From Aplectana chamaeleonis (Eukaryota > Nematoda > Chromadorea > Rhabditida > Cosmocercidae): DNA of 64,000 nucleotides. Under the pieces are notes generated by a model. It was given only the letters and a program-made list of their open reading frames with translations, was not told the origin of the DNA and made no database searches. Both the position numbers and the translations under genes were made by a program. Shown here in pieces: positions 23,946-37,500 of this stretch (within the stretch, counting starts at the first letter, position 1; each line of letters starts with the position of its first letter). The DNA lies in the NCBI GenBank assembly GCA_029168955.1, contig JAPDOI010000156.1:352501-416500 (forward strand), in the 5' to 3' direction.

Positions 23946-26082
23946 TACCCTGCATTTCTCATATCCTCCTCGCAACCTGTTTATATGTCGTCTCTCACAA
24001 TCAGTTTACAGTCAAGTTTCATCTGATTCGTTTATCTTGTGTACGCAAGATGGGTAATACATAGTCCTTAAGCTTTATGTGTGTTATAACATAGGTGCAC
24101 CGAGTTTGCGCCAACGCACAATAAGGAACGTGTAGTATCGGGTGATGGTCGTGACGCATTACAACCGCAAGAGAGGCGGGGAATTCCGTGTGCCTTTCAG
24201 TCGGTCGCGTCGATCCACCCTAGTTCGTCCAATCACACGCTGCGCTATTCAACGGTTTCCTCGCCTGTGCAGTTGGCCACCACCCAATACTATCAGTGCC
24301 ATCCGTGCCGACTGCGATCTACCTTGATCTAGTGAAAAAGATCCTAGAACACAGAGAGCTCATACACTTGTCAGAGACGAGATGACAAGAGCGGGCGGCA
24401 GACACGAGAAGTCCGAGATATCCTCGAATAATCTAAGAGTCCCTCAACGGTATTTGACAGAATCAGATTGGTCCCATTAACTAGATACATAATCACGACA
24501 GTAGGTTGTGTAACGTGTTTATTTGGGGCAGCATGCATGAACGCTTTAGCGAGGGCATGGAAGCGGAGCCGCGTGCTTCGCGCGAAGCGTCGGGACATAG
24601 ATGACCGGAAGCACTCGCCATCCACAGAAGCACTTGTGTGAAGAAACAAACTCACTAAGCTTGGCGGACTGCCAGCCTAGCTGCATTTCTCTCGGTTTTA
24701 TGCATGTTCGATTTTTAATATTTTTGTAGCTTTTGCTTTTTTCCATTATTATTTTTGGGTGTTTTTTTATTCTGTTGTAATATTTGTCAAAAATTATGCG
24801 ATAGGAATAAAGCGGGAAGAAATTTAGTTAGGCAAAGAGTTCGCCGTGTGCAGCGAGGTTGCGTCTCTACGCAGTGGGGACAGCATCTGCTTAGGGTCAT
24901 CTCTGGTGCGACACTTTGCGCGTAGGGCGCGGAGCAGCTTCTCTTTCTCCTCATAGGTGTTCATGCATGCTTCTCCTGAACATCATTTACTTCATACTCT
25001 CCCGATGGGTAGCTAGATGACATTAGGGCAGCGAATGTTCAGACCCTGTCACAGTTGGTCCGACGTAGGTCCCCCAGGTCATCCTTAGTGCCACCTAGGT
25101 CGTCTATGCGCCAGTATAGTCCAAGACCGACGGGTTGCCGCAGTGTGGTAATGGTATCATTGATCCAACTTCGATTGGGGTGGGACAGAGGGAATACGGA
25201 CGACGTAGTAGGAACTATAGCAGGAAAATTTTGCGTCCTCGTTCTGCGTTGTTTACACTTATATATCGAGTGGTTGGGACTAAGTAGGCATACTTAATTT
25301 ACCAGATGCGACTACGGATTACCGTCTATCTACGACGTGGGCGTTGCTCCCTCTCGCAACGTCAGAACGAAAATTCCGCATTTTATCGAACGTCGAAGAT
25401 GTCCGGCTCGAAAGATGCAAAGGGTTCGAGCTCTCATAGGGGTCTCGGCAACTTGCTCTCGTCCTTTTCCATTAGAGGGTTCAAGGACCAGCTATGATAC
25501 GTTTACAAGCATACACCCTCTCTTCAAACTACTTCATTGGAGAAGTTCCCTACGCTCACAATCGGAAATTAGATTCATTTCGAACTAATATAGAAAGCTA
25601 TTAGGCTCGCGCATGTGTCGACAGGATAAGATTAGAGAGCTTGTCAACATATCTAAGGAGCACTCTGGTTAGCTGCTCTCAGGGATGCGCCCGAATCGCT
25701 TTCCAGGAGGCTTCGTCAGAGACAATCTTGGTCGCAGGATGGTTTTGTCGCAGGCCGTGGGGAAAGAAGCAACCATAAAGGTGGGCGCAGGTAAAGTCAC
25801 CTTTCAGGACAGGGCGGATCGAATAAGGTAAAATTTTCACACCTTTTTCTCCAAAGGAAGCTGGAGGTTCAGTATTAAATACGGGTGATGTCTCTGAAAT
25901 TTCTGTTTATTTTCATCAACTGAGGTTAGAAATTCCGTAAACAGGTGAACTTTTTAAGCCAGAATCAGGAATTTGATAACTACGCAACTCTAGGCATCTC
26001 GTGTTTATGTGTAGGTCATCTAGCTATTCAGTCGGGAGAGTAGAAGAATCAACTAAGCAAAAGATGTTCGGATGTTCATTCA
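23946..26082. other. No gene recognised
   Basis: Mixed-composition sequence with short frames only. At about 24090-24112 is a fragment (ATAACATAGGTGCACCGAGT) shared with the hairpin at 44431-44551. I see nothing else. Confidence 0.35.
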
Positions 26083-29000
26083 TTAAAGCGTGTAGGCGTT
26101 CTTCTTGTTATCTGGCCCCATTTCGTTAGGAATTTGGAAATGTACTCGCTTTCGTCCTCGTTTAGTGATAGCTGGTGTTGTTGATGTGCGGATATAGGCT
26201 TCACCGTAGCCCAAGTCGTGATCCTTGGTAGCCACGAACAATCTGTAACTACACTGATACATTGATTGAAAACAGTCAGCCTTACTATTCCACTTGTTTT
26301 TTTTTTCATAACGAAACTTCGACACATTTAGACAGACTTTGCATACCTGATCTCCTTATCAGACTTAATCCACTGGATGGAGCAGGCGCGTTCATTGCGG
26401 CTTGCTTTGTAGTGTTGGCGTCACCCCCGGCCAACATGGTTTCGATCGCGCGCAGCGATTTAGTTTCCTCCGCGGCACCCTCCACTCACTAGGCTAAGAT
26501 CTACAAGGAAACTCTATACACACCAAGTTTTTCAGTATTAGAGAGATTCCCTAGCTCAGAGGTGCAGTTCAAATTCAAAACCAACTTGCTTCTGATTCGG
26601 GTGCAGAACGATGTCTGACATGATCAATTCTTTCTCTCACTCAGATAAGTGCGACTTGATCCAGTTTTCTATGAGTCCTGTCCCGTTACCCTGGCCACCA
26701 GGAACTACCGAGTTTGGAGCATTATGCTACCCGCTACATGTTGGATTGATATAAGTGGTTGGCTTACTTAGCGAAATGGGCGTTTGCAAAGGCTTACAGT
26801 TTTTTTGGGGGGAGGGAAATGAATTGAGTGCGGATGGGTAATTGGGAACATACGAAATCGCGAATGCCAGGAAAAAGGCTTGGTTTGTGCAAACTTTCTG
26901 ATAATCTTTGAGCCTGGTTCAAACGAAGTCGCTGCCAACACTAACACAGCAGGTACCCAATTTCTACTTAAGTATTACAAGAAATTGGGTAAAAAAAGGA
27001 AAGAAAATCGATGATGACCTGAAAGGGTAAGGAAGCTGGGTATGGCGCTAATATTAGGTTACGGCAGCGTCAAGTGGACGAGTGTTTTTGGGAGTACGAT
27101 AGCGCCAGGCCGATGCAAGAATGTGCGGGACCTGCTTTCGATACCGGAACAGAGGAGGGAACGACAGTTGTGGAGTCCACCGTTGAGGAGGATCGGCGCG
27201 GACCCATTTTCTAGTGTTTTCCTCGTGCCTCTCGCTCACTGCCATCGTTCTGATCCTGTGGCCGCCGCGTCATTATGCTCCAAAGAAATTTGAATCGTTT
27301 TCTTCATTCCGTGTCGCGTTTTCTTTTGTTTGCATTTCGTGTCCTATTCTTTTTTCGTTGTAGTTCAATGAACGTGTTTTATAATCGCGTGCCGTGTACT
27401 TGGGTGTGAGGGTTGCCACCCATCTCATTTGTTTTAGAATCTTACTAGAAGAATACTTTTTTTATTAAAGACCGCAGTTTCGGTCGCGGGAGCTAAGCGA
27501 TTGGGGTAGTTCGAAGTTGGTCGAAGTGAACAACATGATGCTCGTCAGTCGTCTCGACTAGTCTCGATTGTCGTAAAGGCTGTGATTCCTTTGGTCCCTG
27601 CTGATGGACCCGAGCGATTCCGAATTGTCTGCTATTGGGCCCACCGAGCTATGTCTAATTGCAGCAGTATTGCTTGCCGTTTACACGCGAGAACGAAGCG
27701 ACTACGCTTGAACAAGGCCTTAAAGGCAGTGTTCACGATAAGAATCGTTTTTCTGCTTTTCCGCCTATCTTGAAGACGGTCCCATGCTGATTCCGAAGAT
27801 GTTTTTGGAATTGTACAAGACCTTCTAGGAACAGAGTTATGGTCCCTCAAAAATTTAGCAGGGGAAGCATTGTGGACGAGTTGTCCGAGGCTTGTAAATT
27901 CCGTCTTTTGCAGCCCATGTATGCGAGCTGCCCTGAGTAAAGAGAGAAGTTGAGAATGAAGGGAAGAACGATGCTATTGATCGGAAACCATCGCTCATCT
28001 CACGATCTCGAGCACTCATTTGTTCACGTCGGTGGGCGTGGAAAGTGCACCTGGGGGTGACGAGCTGACGGGTGTCCAACTTTGGGGCCGTAGGGAACCG
28101 TTCCAAGCTCATTTTTCTTAGTTTTTTTCAACGGTAGGGTTGCCTTAGGCCCCGCAGCTGCCGATCTCCACCAAAAAATCAGACATGGTTTTTATCGTGG
28201 ACACTGCCTTTAAGCCGTTTTCATTGCTGCATCGATACTGTTGCAACCTCAAATCGCTCGGTGCCGCGACTTGAGATGGCTTCGTCCAGCAAATTGAAAT
28301 CGCTCGGTGCCGCGACTAGAGATGGCTTCGTCCAGCAAATTGAAATCGCTCGGGCGTACGCAGTTTTGCGTAAAAAAGACTTGCAACTACAATACCGCCC
28401 GTATCTTTTGGTCATTGGGCGCGCTAGAGCGCCGGAGCGCGCCGTTTGGCGCCGCTTTTGAATAACTCGCTTCAAAGTGGTCCAATCTGAAAATGGAAGT
28501 CAGATTCGGAATCAGCACCAGAAATGTGATCTAGTGAATGAAAAAAAATCTGAAATGGAACTGAATGGAGGATTGTACAGGCAGCACAGCGGGAATAAAA
28601 ACACAGTCTTCTCAACTATAACTCATTTTCAGTGAGACATATACTTGAAAAATAGTAGTAACAGTCGATCGACAATAACCATTTATCACTTTTCCGATAA
28701 TTTCTATTGATGTTAGATAATGTCTTGGGGACCTTCCTTTAAAGGCACAGAACAGCTAAGAAATTGTTTTTCAGTTTTCATGCTAATCTTGGAGAGAGTC
28801 ACACGCTGATCACAGTGGTATCTCTGAAATCGTTCAAGACCCTCCATAAACAGAGTTATGGCTTCTCAAAGATGCCTTTATTTTGATGGTGAAAAAATGG
28901 CGGACGAGTTGTCTCGGACCTGTATTTCTCCTCATTGGCAATCGTTGCACGAGAGCAAGCCAGGATGAGGAGACAGTCTGGTAACGGACTGAGAAAGGAC

Positions 29001-32000
29001 GATTTGTTGAAAGCTCCTCCTTTCGTCAAGCCGCTATCGACGTCAAAAATCTGGTAGGGGTGTGACCCGTTGTGGTGAGAGGAGGGTGGGCTTGTGGAGG
29101 TCGCTTATATCTCGCCTGTTTGGAGGATTTCGGATCTTGTACTTGGCACGTGTTAGACTGGAGGAATCTGCTGCACAATCAAATGAAAATCACAAAATTC
29201 ATGTCTGAGAGTGTACTGTGCCTTGAATGGTAATGATGCCATTCTCATGTGTTTTGATGTACTCCGCATAAACAATATTCCACTGGAACTGACTCGAACT
29301 CAAGAGTAATGAACGCGAAGAATCCCAGAAATCAAGAAGTATACAAGGCCTAAAGTGTGTCCGAATGAGAATGACCGACCATGCGACCGCCGTGCGTGGC
29401 AGGCGGTCGTCGCATGAGCCGCTCTCAGACTACTGTTCGAACGGTTGCCCCCTCGGCTGCGGAGCTGATTGATTGCTTGCTGAGAGCCGCTGCCGGCCCT
29501 GCTCCTAGTAAATGGCTGTAAGAGAAGGCTCGCTGTCATTTCGCATGTTCGTCCGAGAGCGGCGCACGCGACAGCTGCATGCCACGTACGACGGCCGCAT
29601 GGTCGGCCAGTCTCATCCGGACACACCTTACATACAATGGTGGAGCAAACGATGAAAATTCACGCTAAAAGCATGTGAGATCTGCAAATCGGCGCCGAAT
29701 ACTTCACGTCTTGACGAAACATTACGGTCAAGTTGCTTCGACTAGACCAATCGTTTCCATCGTCGAAAGCGACGCGAGTAGTCGAAACGACCAAACAAAG
29801 TCAAGCAGGTTGCGTCGACCACCTATGAAATACCTGGCTCGCTCGGCGGTTGCGACCGAAACTTTTAACCCGTCGCGACTCAGTGCATCTGTTGTCGCGA
29901 TGGCTTATTCTAACAGTTAGCAGTGTCGCAACAAGTCGAAGCGGCCTGCTATAAAAGGGACCTTGGACAATGGAACTTTGTGACCACTTCGTGTCCATGC
30001 GTGGTGAACGATGACAAGGCTGAGGTCATTGTTCTCTTATTTTGATATTCTATTTGGTGAGTACTATATTTACTAAACTTTGCGATTTCTCTGAAGGAGT
30101 AGCGCCTAGCAAGTTTTAATAAAAACCATCAGAAAAGAAAAATCATCAGAAAAGTCACACGAAATCCGGCTCCACGGTGATGGATGAGACAGGCCGATTT
30201 TGAAGAAATTCTAATGAAGAATCTCTTTGTACGGAATACCTGAATCTGTTCACAAACCTGTAGAAGCACAAGACGGTCAAGGTCTCAACATTCCCATATC
30301 GGATGATGTATGAGCAACCGAATGGCGTACATTCAGGTATGCTCTCTACCTATAAAATATTGTAAGGAAAATTCCGGTTCGCATAAGGCACTCATTTCTT
30401 TTTCAAACAAACAATGCCTTGCTGATCAGGAATAAAAAGGTAACTCACAACTGCTCTTTTCCCGGCATGTGATTTCAGCAGATCAAGTGCACGTTCTATT
30501 TTTTGAAGTACACTACTCGTATCGCTCTCAGGATAACTTCTGAACTGACAACTATGAATGAAAATGTGGGTTCATGTTTCTTCCAACCTACAGATCTAAG
30601 TTGATCGCAATATTGGTTTTGCTTACCCAATAACGAAGACCCAGTGATACACTTTGTTTGCATCTGAATTCAATATCAAAGACGTTTAGTATGGAGAGGC
30701 TTACGAACATTTCTTGAGAGACTGTTTTGTACACCGGCTCCTTGAACTTTATGAAATCTGGAGATATCAACTCGTTTACCGCTGCATCCGCGCAAGAATC
30801 GGACCACTGTGTCTGCAACGTAGCAACTAGATTTTATCTAACATATTTTGAAAAATTGTCGGGAGAGTATGCTTCTCATAATCGTAGCTTGATGCGGAAT
30901 TGATTTAGATTCATCGAAAAAAATTGTTCTTTGCTTGTCTGGGTGGCAGTTCTGAATTCCGGATTCGATAGTGCTTCTATTTGTGGACTTTTCTAAGGAT
31001 TGAAGCCTTTTCAACCTATCCTACGCAGCCTAGAAAAGAAAGAGCGATGGTATTACATAGGTCACGAGTTTGGGCTGTTGTTGGCTTTTAAAACATATAT
31101 TGTCAACGTATATAACAAAATTTTGAGACTTTTGAAGCTACGACATTCTTCATGCTCTACGCGCGAACTGCTCCTGCTGCTTACTGAGCGTATGCTTCAT
31201 AGTGATAGTGACTATATTTGGGAGCTTTTGTGAGTTTTGAGCAAAAAACTCACAAGAACTCTAGTGAGAGAATGAATGTTTACCATGAACCTTTTATTGG
31301 AAATTCTTCAACTCGGAAGTTCCAAAGAAACGCTATCAGTACCCAAGGAATGAATCTTCATCGATCTTGGAATTCTGAACTGCAAGACCGAAGATGTTTC
31401 GCCCTTGAGCAGCAATAGGTTCCGCGACGATCACTGTTACTGTAAGCTGGTGCTGGCGCGTTGCCTGAAGCCGAGTGGTCAAGCTCCGTAAGCTAAACTA
31501 TATAGCGATCAAAAGCTAATTTTTCTTGTGTCGAATGATTTTCACCATTTTCCGAGAAATTTGCTAACATTGAAAGTTTACGTATAAATTCAGTGTGTGG
31601 GCTTGGTAATGAACATTTATTTCTGTTCACACTGGACTCCTATGGGAGTGTCGAATCTGCTCGCGATTAGGGAACGTTTGAACTTGCCGAGCACTAGATG
31701 ATGACGGCCACACAGACTCAAAAGCATTCTTCAAAAATGCCTTTTTTGCGATTCCTCAAAAGCTAAACTTTTGACAGTTTCGCAACCAGTGACACAGTAG
31801 GCGCTCCCGCTGTTGTCGACTACAAACATATGTACTTTGTTTATCTTGAATTGCACAGAACACGGTCCGCCAATAGTCCTCTAATTGGCCCGCTAGTACC
31901 GTAGTGTACGTCCACGACGCGTTCTTGGCAGACTTGGGTGGTAGGGTGGGTGGCCGAGTGACGGCGTTGACGAATCGATTGCTCTGCACACCGGGTGCAC

Positions 32001-33974
32001 ACTCGGGTCTGCCGAGAACGCGTCGTCGACGTACACTACGGTACTAGCGGGCCAATCAGAGGACTATTGGCGGCCCGTGTTTTGTGCAATTCAAGACAAA
32101 CAGAGTATAAAAAAACTCAGTACTGTTTTTGCATTAGCCTGATATGCTCTTTATGATCGCGCAACACATTTGAAAAGATGAATATCAACCATACCAGTCC
32201 AGGGTTTATCTCTTCGTTGAATTTTTCAAAAACTTCCTTCTCCTCTTGGTACAGCTGTCCGTGAAGAGGGGCTGGAAACACAATGATTGTGAGCGATATC
32301 AAAGTATTATATGGAAGAGAAAGACTTATAGTTCAAGCATTCACTCACGCAAGGCGTCGACAGTAACACCGGAGAAGAAAATCACCTGCATAGAACACCC
32401 ATATAACATCTTCGCTCAATACAAATTTGGGGTAAATAGCTATGTAAAAATATAAATAACCTCGGAAACCGCATAGACTTTCAAAGAATCCGCTGTTCGG
32501 ATGAGGAAAACCTTTGCCAGGCGATCTGGAGATCGGAGCTTCGTCCGACAGCTGTCGTAGCCGACGTGACACGGGACTCCGATTCCAAAAAGCGGCGTAT
32601 GAACCTGCCCTGCAAGGAACTTCGTTGCCGCTGTATTGGTTCTCGTGCCCCTGCCGCGGGCACCGGTGTTTAAGGTGCGTCCGAATGAGAATGGCTGCCC
32701 ATGCGGTCGGCGTGCTTGGCAGGCGGCCGTCGCGTTCGCCGCTGTCGGTCGAGTATGCGAAAAGTCCCCACCGCCATCGACTAGGAACGGGGCCGGCACC
32801 GGCTGGCAGCAAGCACAGTTCTGTAGACGGGGGGAGAGGGGACGGCCGTCGTTGAAATCCAATACTCGTCCGAGGGCGGCACATGCGACGGCCGCCTGCC
32901 AAGCACGCCGGCCGCGTGGGCCGCCATTCTCATTCGGGCACACTTTACAGGCAACGGCCTCTGGTGCCCCACGAATACAGCTTCTACTATAGTGGGGAGA
33001 GACCCAATCCACGTTCACCATGTATGAGGGCAGAGCCGCTCTCCCTCCATTGCTAAGGGACGGAAAGCGGGTCCACGCCTACTTTATAGGTTCTCTCGGC
33101 AGTGGGGATACCCCCTTAGCAGCCAAAATCATTATACGGATGTTTCGAAGGATCATCCGGAAGGTAGCTAAAGATCACTATCCGGAGCCGGCACGGAAGT
33201 GTCGAGTAAGTGCCCAAAAAGATTACGGGCCTTATGTACCCGTTGAGTATGTAATAAAGGCCATGACGCGTGCATTTATGATACGATTGTGCCGGCGACA
33301 GCCGGTGCACCCGTAACAGTGCCGTCGCAAGGCCGGTAAACAGGTTCATAGCCGGTCGACAGCCAACGCTGACCGAATGTGCTCGTGCACCGGCTTTCTG
33401 TCAACAATATGATTAATGGGTGGATTAGGCGGGGCTCTGATCTCCTGATCGCCTGAGTCCGTTTCCTTGGTTACAAAGACATCTTATTGTTGAGCAGAGC
33501 ATGGGATGGCCAGGGGCATGTCAGTCAGAGGATATGAAATCTCTCATGTTTTCACAGAAAGTTGGGTGGTTATACAACAAAACATAAATCACGCAGGTAT
33601 TTATGAGCCTTTCCGGGTTTCTCCCATCTTCTAGAAGCTGGCTTTTGTTGCATAATCATTGTTTACGAACCTTCAGGTGCAACTGCTTCCGTTGTATATG
33701 AGTGTAAAATCTGGTTTTCAAAGTAGGTGTAGATGAATATAAGGACGGAGTCAGAAACGGTTTGTTATGAGAGATGTTGGAACTGTACAACATGTTTTGA
33801 AATACAGCCTGTGATCGGTATTGTAACTACATAGGCTCCACACAAATTGTTTTCTATTGAAGGTGGTCCAGCGATGGCGAAGGGCTGATTTGTATACTCT
33901 ATGCCATTGAAGTCTCGCCCATTGTGTAGAGATTGAAGAAAGTATTCAGAACTCACAGTGAAGCAGGTGAACAT
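26083..33974 (-). CDS. Secreted CAP-derived protein, tandem gene 1 (alpha)
   Basis: Seven minus-strand exons join in one 192-residue frame: 33974-33957, 32385-32349, 32271-32195, 30812-30709, 30539-30449, 30349-30258, 26242-26083 (stop TAA). Every junction is GT...AG. Residues 1-18 (MFTCFTVIFFSGVTVDAL) are a signal peptide split over two exons. Then come an acidic helix (QEEKEVFEKFNEEINPGL), WSDSCADAAVNEL, a helix LQKIERALDLLKSH, and the box FGCSYIIRYG...LCFYR. The tail ends in KRGRKRVHFQIPNEM. Intron phases (0,1,0,2,0,2) match the CAP-domain introns of the plus-strand gene from the third onward, and the GCSY...CFY box matches its GCGY...CIY box. I infer a highly diverged CAP protein. The 4-kb last intron and 1.6-kb first intron hold mobile elements. 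Function unknown. Confidence 0.75.
27720..28213. mobile_element. TTAA-flanked AGGCAGTG-type foldback, copy 1
   Basis: TTAAAGGCAGTGTTCACGAT at the left and ATCGTGGACACTGCCTTTAA at the right, 494 bp, non-coding. It lies in the last intron of the alpha gene. Confidence 0.8.
28251..28352. repeat. 46-bp tandem duplication
   Basis: Two units of 46 bp starting AAATCGCTCGGTGCCGCGAC differ at only about two positions. They are followed by a partial third unit of 10 bp. Confidence 0.9.
28739..29226. mobile_element. TTAA-flanked AGGCACAG-type element, copy 3
   Basis: Starts TTAAAGGCACAG and ends CTGTGCCTTGA (the right TTAA has mutated to TTGA). Internal text matches copies at 11754-12243 and 55070-55561. 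Lies in the last intron of the alpha gene. Confidence 0.8.
29350..29630. mobile_element. GC-rich foldback element, copy 1
   Basis: Ends read CTAAAGTGTGTCCGAATGAG and, inverted, the same text at the right. Arms of about 110 bp are rich in CGGCCG. Similar copies lie at 32669-32947 and 60090-60381. The open frames inside are by-products of the palindrome. Confidence 0.8.
31835..32104. repeat. Foldback with arms of about 90 bp
   Basis: Left arm CTTTGTTTATCTTGAATTGC through CGACGCGTTCTT is repeated inverted at 32017-32104. Lies in the third intron of the alpha gene. Confidence 0.8.
32669..32947. mobile_element. GC-rich foldback element, copy 2
   Basis: Same family as 29350-29630, starting TTAAGGTGCGTCCGAATGAG and ending CATTCTCATTCGGGCACACT. 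Lies in the first intron of the alpha gene. Confidence 0.8.
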
Positions 33975-34003
33975 GCCAGGACCGACGATAACGTCCCTTA
34001 CTG

Positions 34004-34012
34004 CATATATAA
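34004..34012 (-). promoter_or_regulatory. TATA box of alpha gene
   Basis: Read on the minus strand as ACTTATATATGCAGT, about 31-38 bp before the ATG at 33974. The following TGCAGT is also present after the TATA-like box of the beta gene and as TGCACTG in gamma. Confidence 0.6.
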
Positions 34013-34081
34013 GTGCACCTTCCTGGTCTAGTTTCGTCAAATGTATCGTTTGGCTGTTTCCTCTCTCCTCTACCCTAGTCG

Positions 34082-34091
34082 GACGTGTACT
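34082..34091 (-). promoter_or_regulatory. Conserved upstream motif, alpha gene
   Basis: GGACGTGTAC(T) on the plus strand, about 78 bp upstream of the TATA box. The equivalent sites are AGACGTGTACT at about 47669-47679 and AGACATGCACT at about 62312-62322. Being conserved among paralogs is consistent with a shared regulatory site; the binding factor is unknown. Confidence 0.4.
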
Positions 34092-34499
34092 GTTTCGCAA
34101 CTTCTCGCACGTATATTATTGCCTTCCTATGATTGAAATCGTGTTCAACTATCGATAAGCATAGTACAATCAAACTTTCGCTGATTTCGCTGTCAGCAGG
34201 TTTGCTAAGCGATGGTGCCTGTACTGGCTATGTGCAGGGGTTTTTTTCGTGTGGAAAACTATTCGGTTTTTAAATGCTGTGACGCACGGAATATATAATG
34301 TTCCGACTTTGGGTACCCGCTCTTGGTTTTTCTCAGAATGACCGAAAAAAAAGGGGAATTATGTAAAGCCCGACCCATTTCCTCCACAAAAAAACCAGCG
34401 AGGCACTGAAAGATTTCGAAATCCTTTGACGTAATCGTGCCTGCCAAACGAATACACGGTCACCTACCGTACACCTTGAATAGCGACGACGGGACAGAT

Positions 34500-34562
34500 T
34501 TATCCGTAATAACTATTCGAAATTATAACTATTCGAATATTCATTGGAATAGTAGGCTTCGA
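34500..34562. repeat. Left part of a TTCGAA tract split by the RTE element
   Basis: ATTCGAAATTATAACTATTC and similar words continue at 37851-38000 on the far side of the RTE insertion. Confidence 0.6.
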
Positions 34563-37500
34563 GGGTGTGTATACAAGTCTGTTGGTACCTGCTCGTTGGT
34601 GCCCCTGCTTCTACTGAACCCAACAGACGTTTGAGTGTACACAGGGAACGTTCGAGCGATATAGCGTGCACAACTATATCGCGAAAGTATCCCGCACATT
34701 GCATAAAGGTGTCGCCGTCCGGCACACCAAGGCCTCTGGTCCATAACACCTTAGGATCCGTACCTAGGGAGTTCATGGAGTCTTTGGTCACAAGCCACAG
34801 TTTCGCCACCCTGAACTGTCGATCGCTGTCGAGTGATATCCAAAAAACTGCGCTATCCAGACTTCTGAGCTATTTCCATGCACCGTTTGCTGCTTTGCAG
34901 GAAACTCGCCTCAAGGATAGACCCGTCCTCAGCGTCGGAGAGTACACCATCTACTGCGGTAACGCTGACGATAGGAGAGTGGGAGGCTGTGCAATAGCTG
35001 TAAGGAAGGATTTCAATGGTATTGTCAAGGAGTTCGGCTCAACGTCGTGTCGGAATGCATTCGTACGACTGCGGGATCACAGAGGATTCAATCTGTGGAT
35101 AGTGAGTGCTCATGCGCCCACTGAAACCGCCGACGACAATTCGAAGGATGCGTTTTATGAGGAACTAAATACGTTGCTGGCCAGGATACCTTGTCAACGT
35201 GCTGTTGTCATGGGGATTGACGCGAATGCGAAGATGGGACTTGATCAGGAATCCGAAGTACTCGGTAAATTGTTCTATCCAGTGGAGCAAACATCGGACA
35301 ATGGCTACCGCCTTGTCGACTTTTGTGAACGCAGTGGTCTGATTATTGCATCGACATTCAAGAGGAATCATCGCCGCCATCAACTTACGTGGCAGGGATC
35401 AACCCAGCTATCTCCAGAACAGCAGCGGAAGCGGAAGATGACAACTTTGAAACTACAGCTTGACTATGTCCTGACGAGGAACATTCCAGTATCGGACATT
35501 CGAAGATCTAGAGCTGTGTGGGATGTCGCATTCGATTCGGATCACCGTCCTGTTCTGTTGAACTTCACTGCGAGGATTCATAAGAGGAAGCGAGGGGCTC
35601 AGCCTCTCCAGAGGATGGACATGACAAGTCTCAGAGATGAAGAGTGCAGAAGGAATTTTCGACAACGCGTTTCTATTCACATCGGAGTACGGACTCAGAA
35701 GAAACTTTGCGACGCGGATTCTTTTGTCAAGTGCATCCAGGACGCTTCGAGAGAGGCACTCCCGGTTGTACAGCCTAAGAAGAAGTTTGCCTACGTCTCA
35801 GAAGAAACAACATCTACCTACAACAGAGTATGTGCTCTCCGAACTGCAGGAAACTTCGTGGAGGAGAAGCGTCTGAGGAGGAAGTTGCGTCGGTAGCTTC
35901 AAAGTGACCGCGAGCGAGAGTGGACGTGTAGAGCTAAGGAGTTCGAGAAGTCTTGGGAGGAGAAGAATCCGAAGAAAGCCTACACGTTGCTGCGACAGTA
36001 TAGCGGGAAGATGAAGAGATGTTCTCCTGTCTTGAACACTACCAATGGAGTTGCAGTTGGTGATGCGACGCTGCCAATATGGAAGGATTACTTCAGTTCA
36101 CTACTGAATCGTCCAGCGCCATCAGTACCTGAGCTCCCGCATGTTCAGAGAGCACATTACGATGTCAGTGAGGAACCGCCGACTGAGTCTGAAGTTTTGG
36201 ATTGTGTCCGGAAAATGAAGAATGGAAAGGCAGGTGGAGATGACAACATCACTGCTGAAATGCTGAAAGCTCTTCCTCCGTCTGGGATTCGTGAAATGAC
36301 CAACACCATCCGTGCCATATGGATGAGCGAAAGGATACACGATTTGTGGAGACATGCGATCATCGTACCTCTTCACAAGAAGCTATCCGTCACGGATCCT
36401 AAGAACTACAGAGGAATCTCTACTTCGTGTCATGTACAAGGTTTTAGAACGTATCATTCTCGAGCGACTTATCAAACATCGTGAAAGGAACGACCAGAGA
36501 TGAGCAAGCCGGTTTTCGACCTGGAAGATCGACCATCGACCAAGTGTTCGTCGTGAGAAGAGTAATTGAATCGTGGCAGCGGTTTTCGAAGCCATTACAG
36601 CTTGCTTTTTTGGACTTTGAAGCCGCGTTCGACTCTCCTCATCGTGATCGATTGCTCAATGCTCTGCGAGCAGATGGAGTCCCGGAAAAGTATGTTCGGT
36701 TAATCGAGGACATGAACAAAGGAACAACAGCAGCAGTTCGTACACCTGTCGGATTTACGTCAGCTTTCGAGGTGAAAACAGGAGTAAGGCAAGGAGCCGT
36801 TGCACGACCTTTTCTTTTCAACTTCGCCGTTGATGACATCATGCGTAGAGTTGCAGAACAGTTTCCTGCGGATGTAATCCTAACACCATCAGGACGCTCC
36901 CTTGTCGACCTGGAGTACGCCGACGACATCGTGTTATTCGCTGAAAACAACGCAAAACTGCAAAGGATTGTGAACCTCGTTTCGAAGTATGCCGCAGCCT
37001 TTGGACTTCGTCTTCGTCCTGACAAATGCAAGCAGATGTGGGTCTCTCAGAGGCCTTCAACGGGAGTTTGTGTGGACGGACAACGTATCGAACTGGTGGA
37101 CGATTTCTGTTATTTGGGCTGTTTGCTGAAGAACGATGGTAGTTATGCAGCGGATATTCGACAACGATGTGCGAAAGCTACGTCTGCATTTAATTCTCTA
37201 ACCAAGTGTTTGTGGTCTACCACCATCGCGAAGGAAGTCAAGTTGCGCGTCTACCTATCCGCTATTCGCCCTGTCATAATGTACGGATCGGAGACGTGGG
37301 CAGCTACGAGGGCGCAGATGGAAAGGTTGGACTGCACGGAGAGGAAGCTTTTTAGGCGTTTGCTTGGATATTTCTGGCCGCGTGTATGCCATAACGAAGA
37401 CCTTTACAAGGAATTAGACGCAGTACATAAACGCTTGACACGAGAGAGGTGCCAGCATCTCCTTACGCCATCTCAAGCAGCAATGGAAAGTCGACTTCGA

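Noticed and set aside
32345..33021. Overlapping frames of 185-193 codons on the minus strand and 113-118 on the plus strand
   Set aside because: They read through the GC-rich foldback copy at 32669-32947. Palindromic GC-rich DNA keeps several frames open. Only 32349-32385 within this span is supported as an exon.
33020..33316. 98-codon plus-strand frame in the first alpha intron
   Set aside because: There is no recognisable domain or splice context. It is antisense to the alpha gene and probably random.
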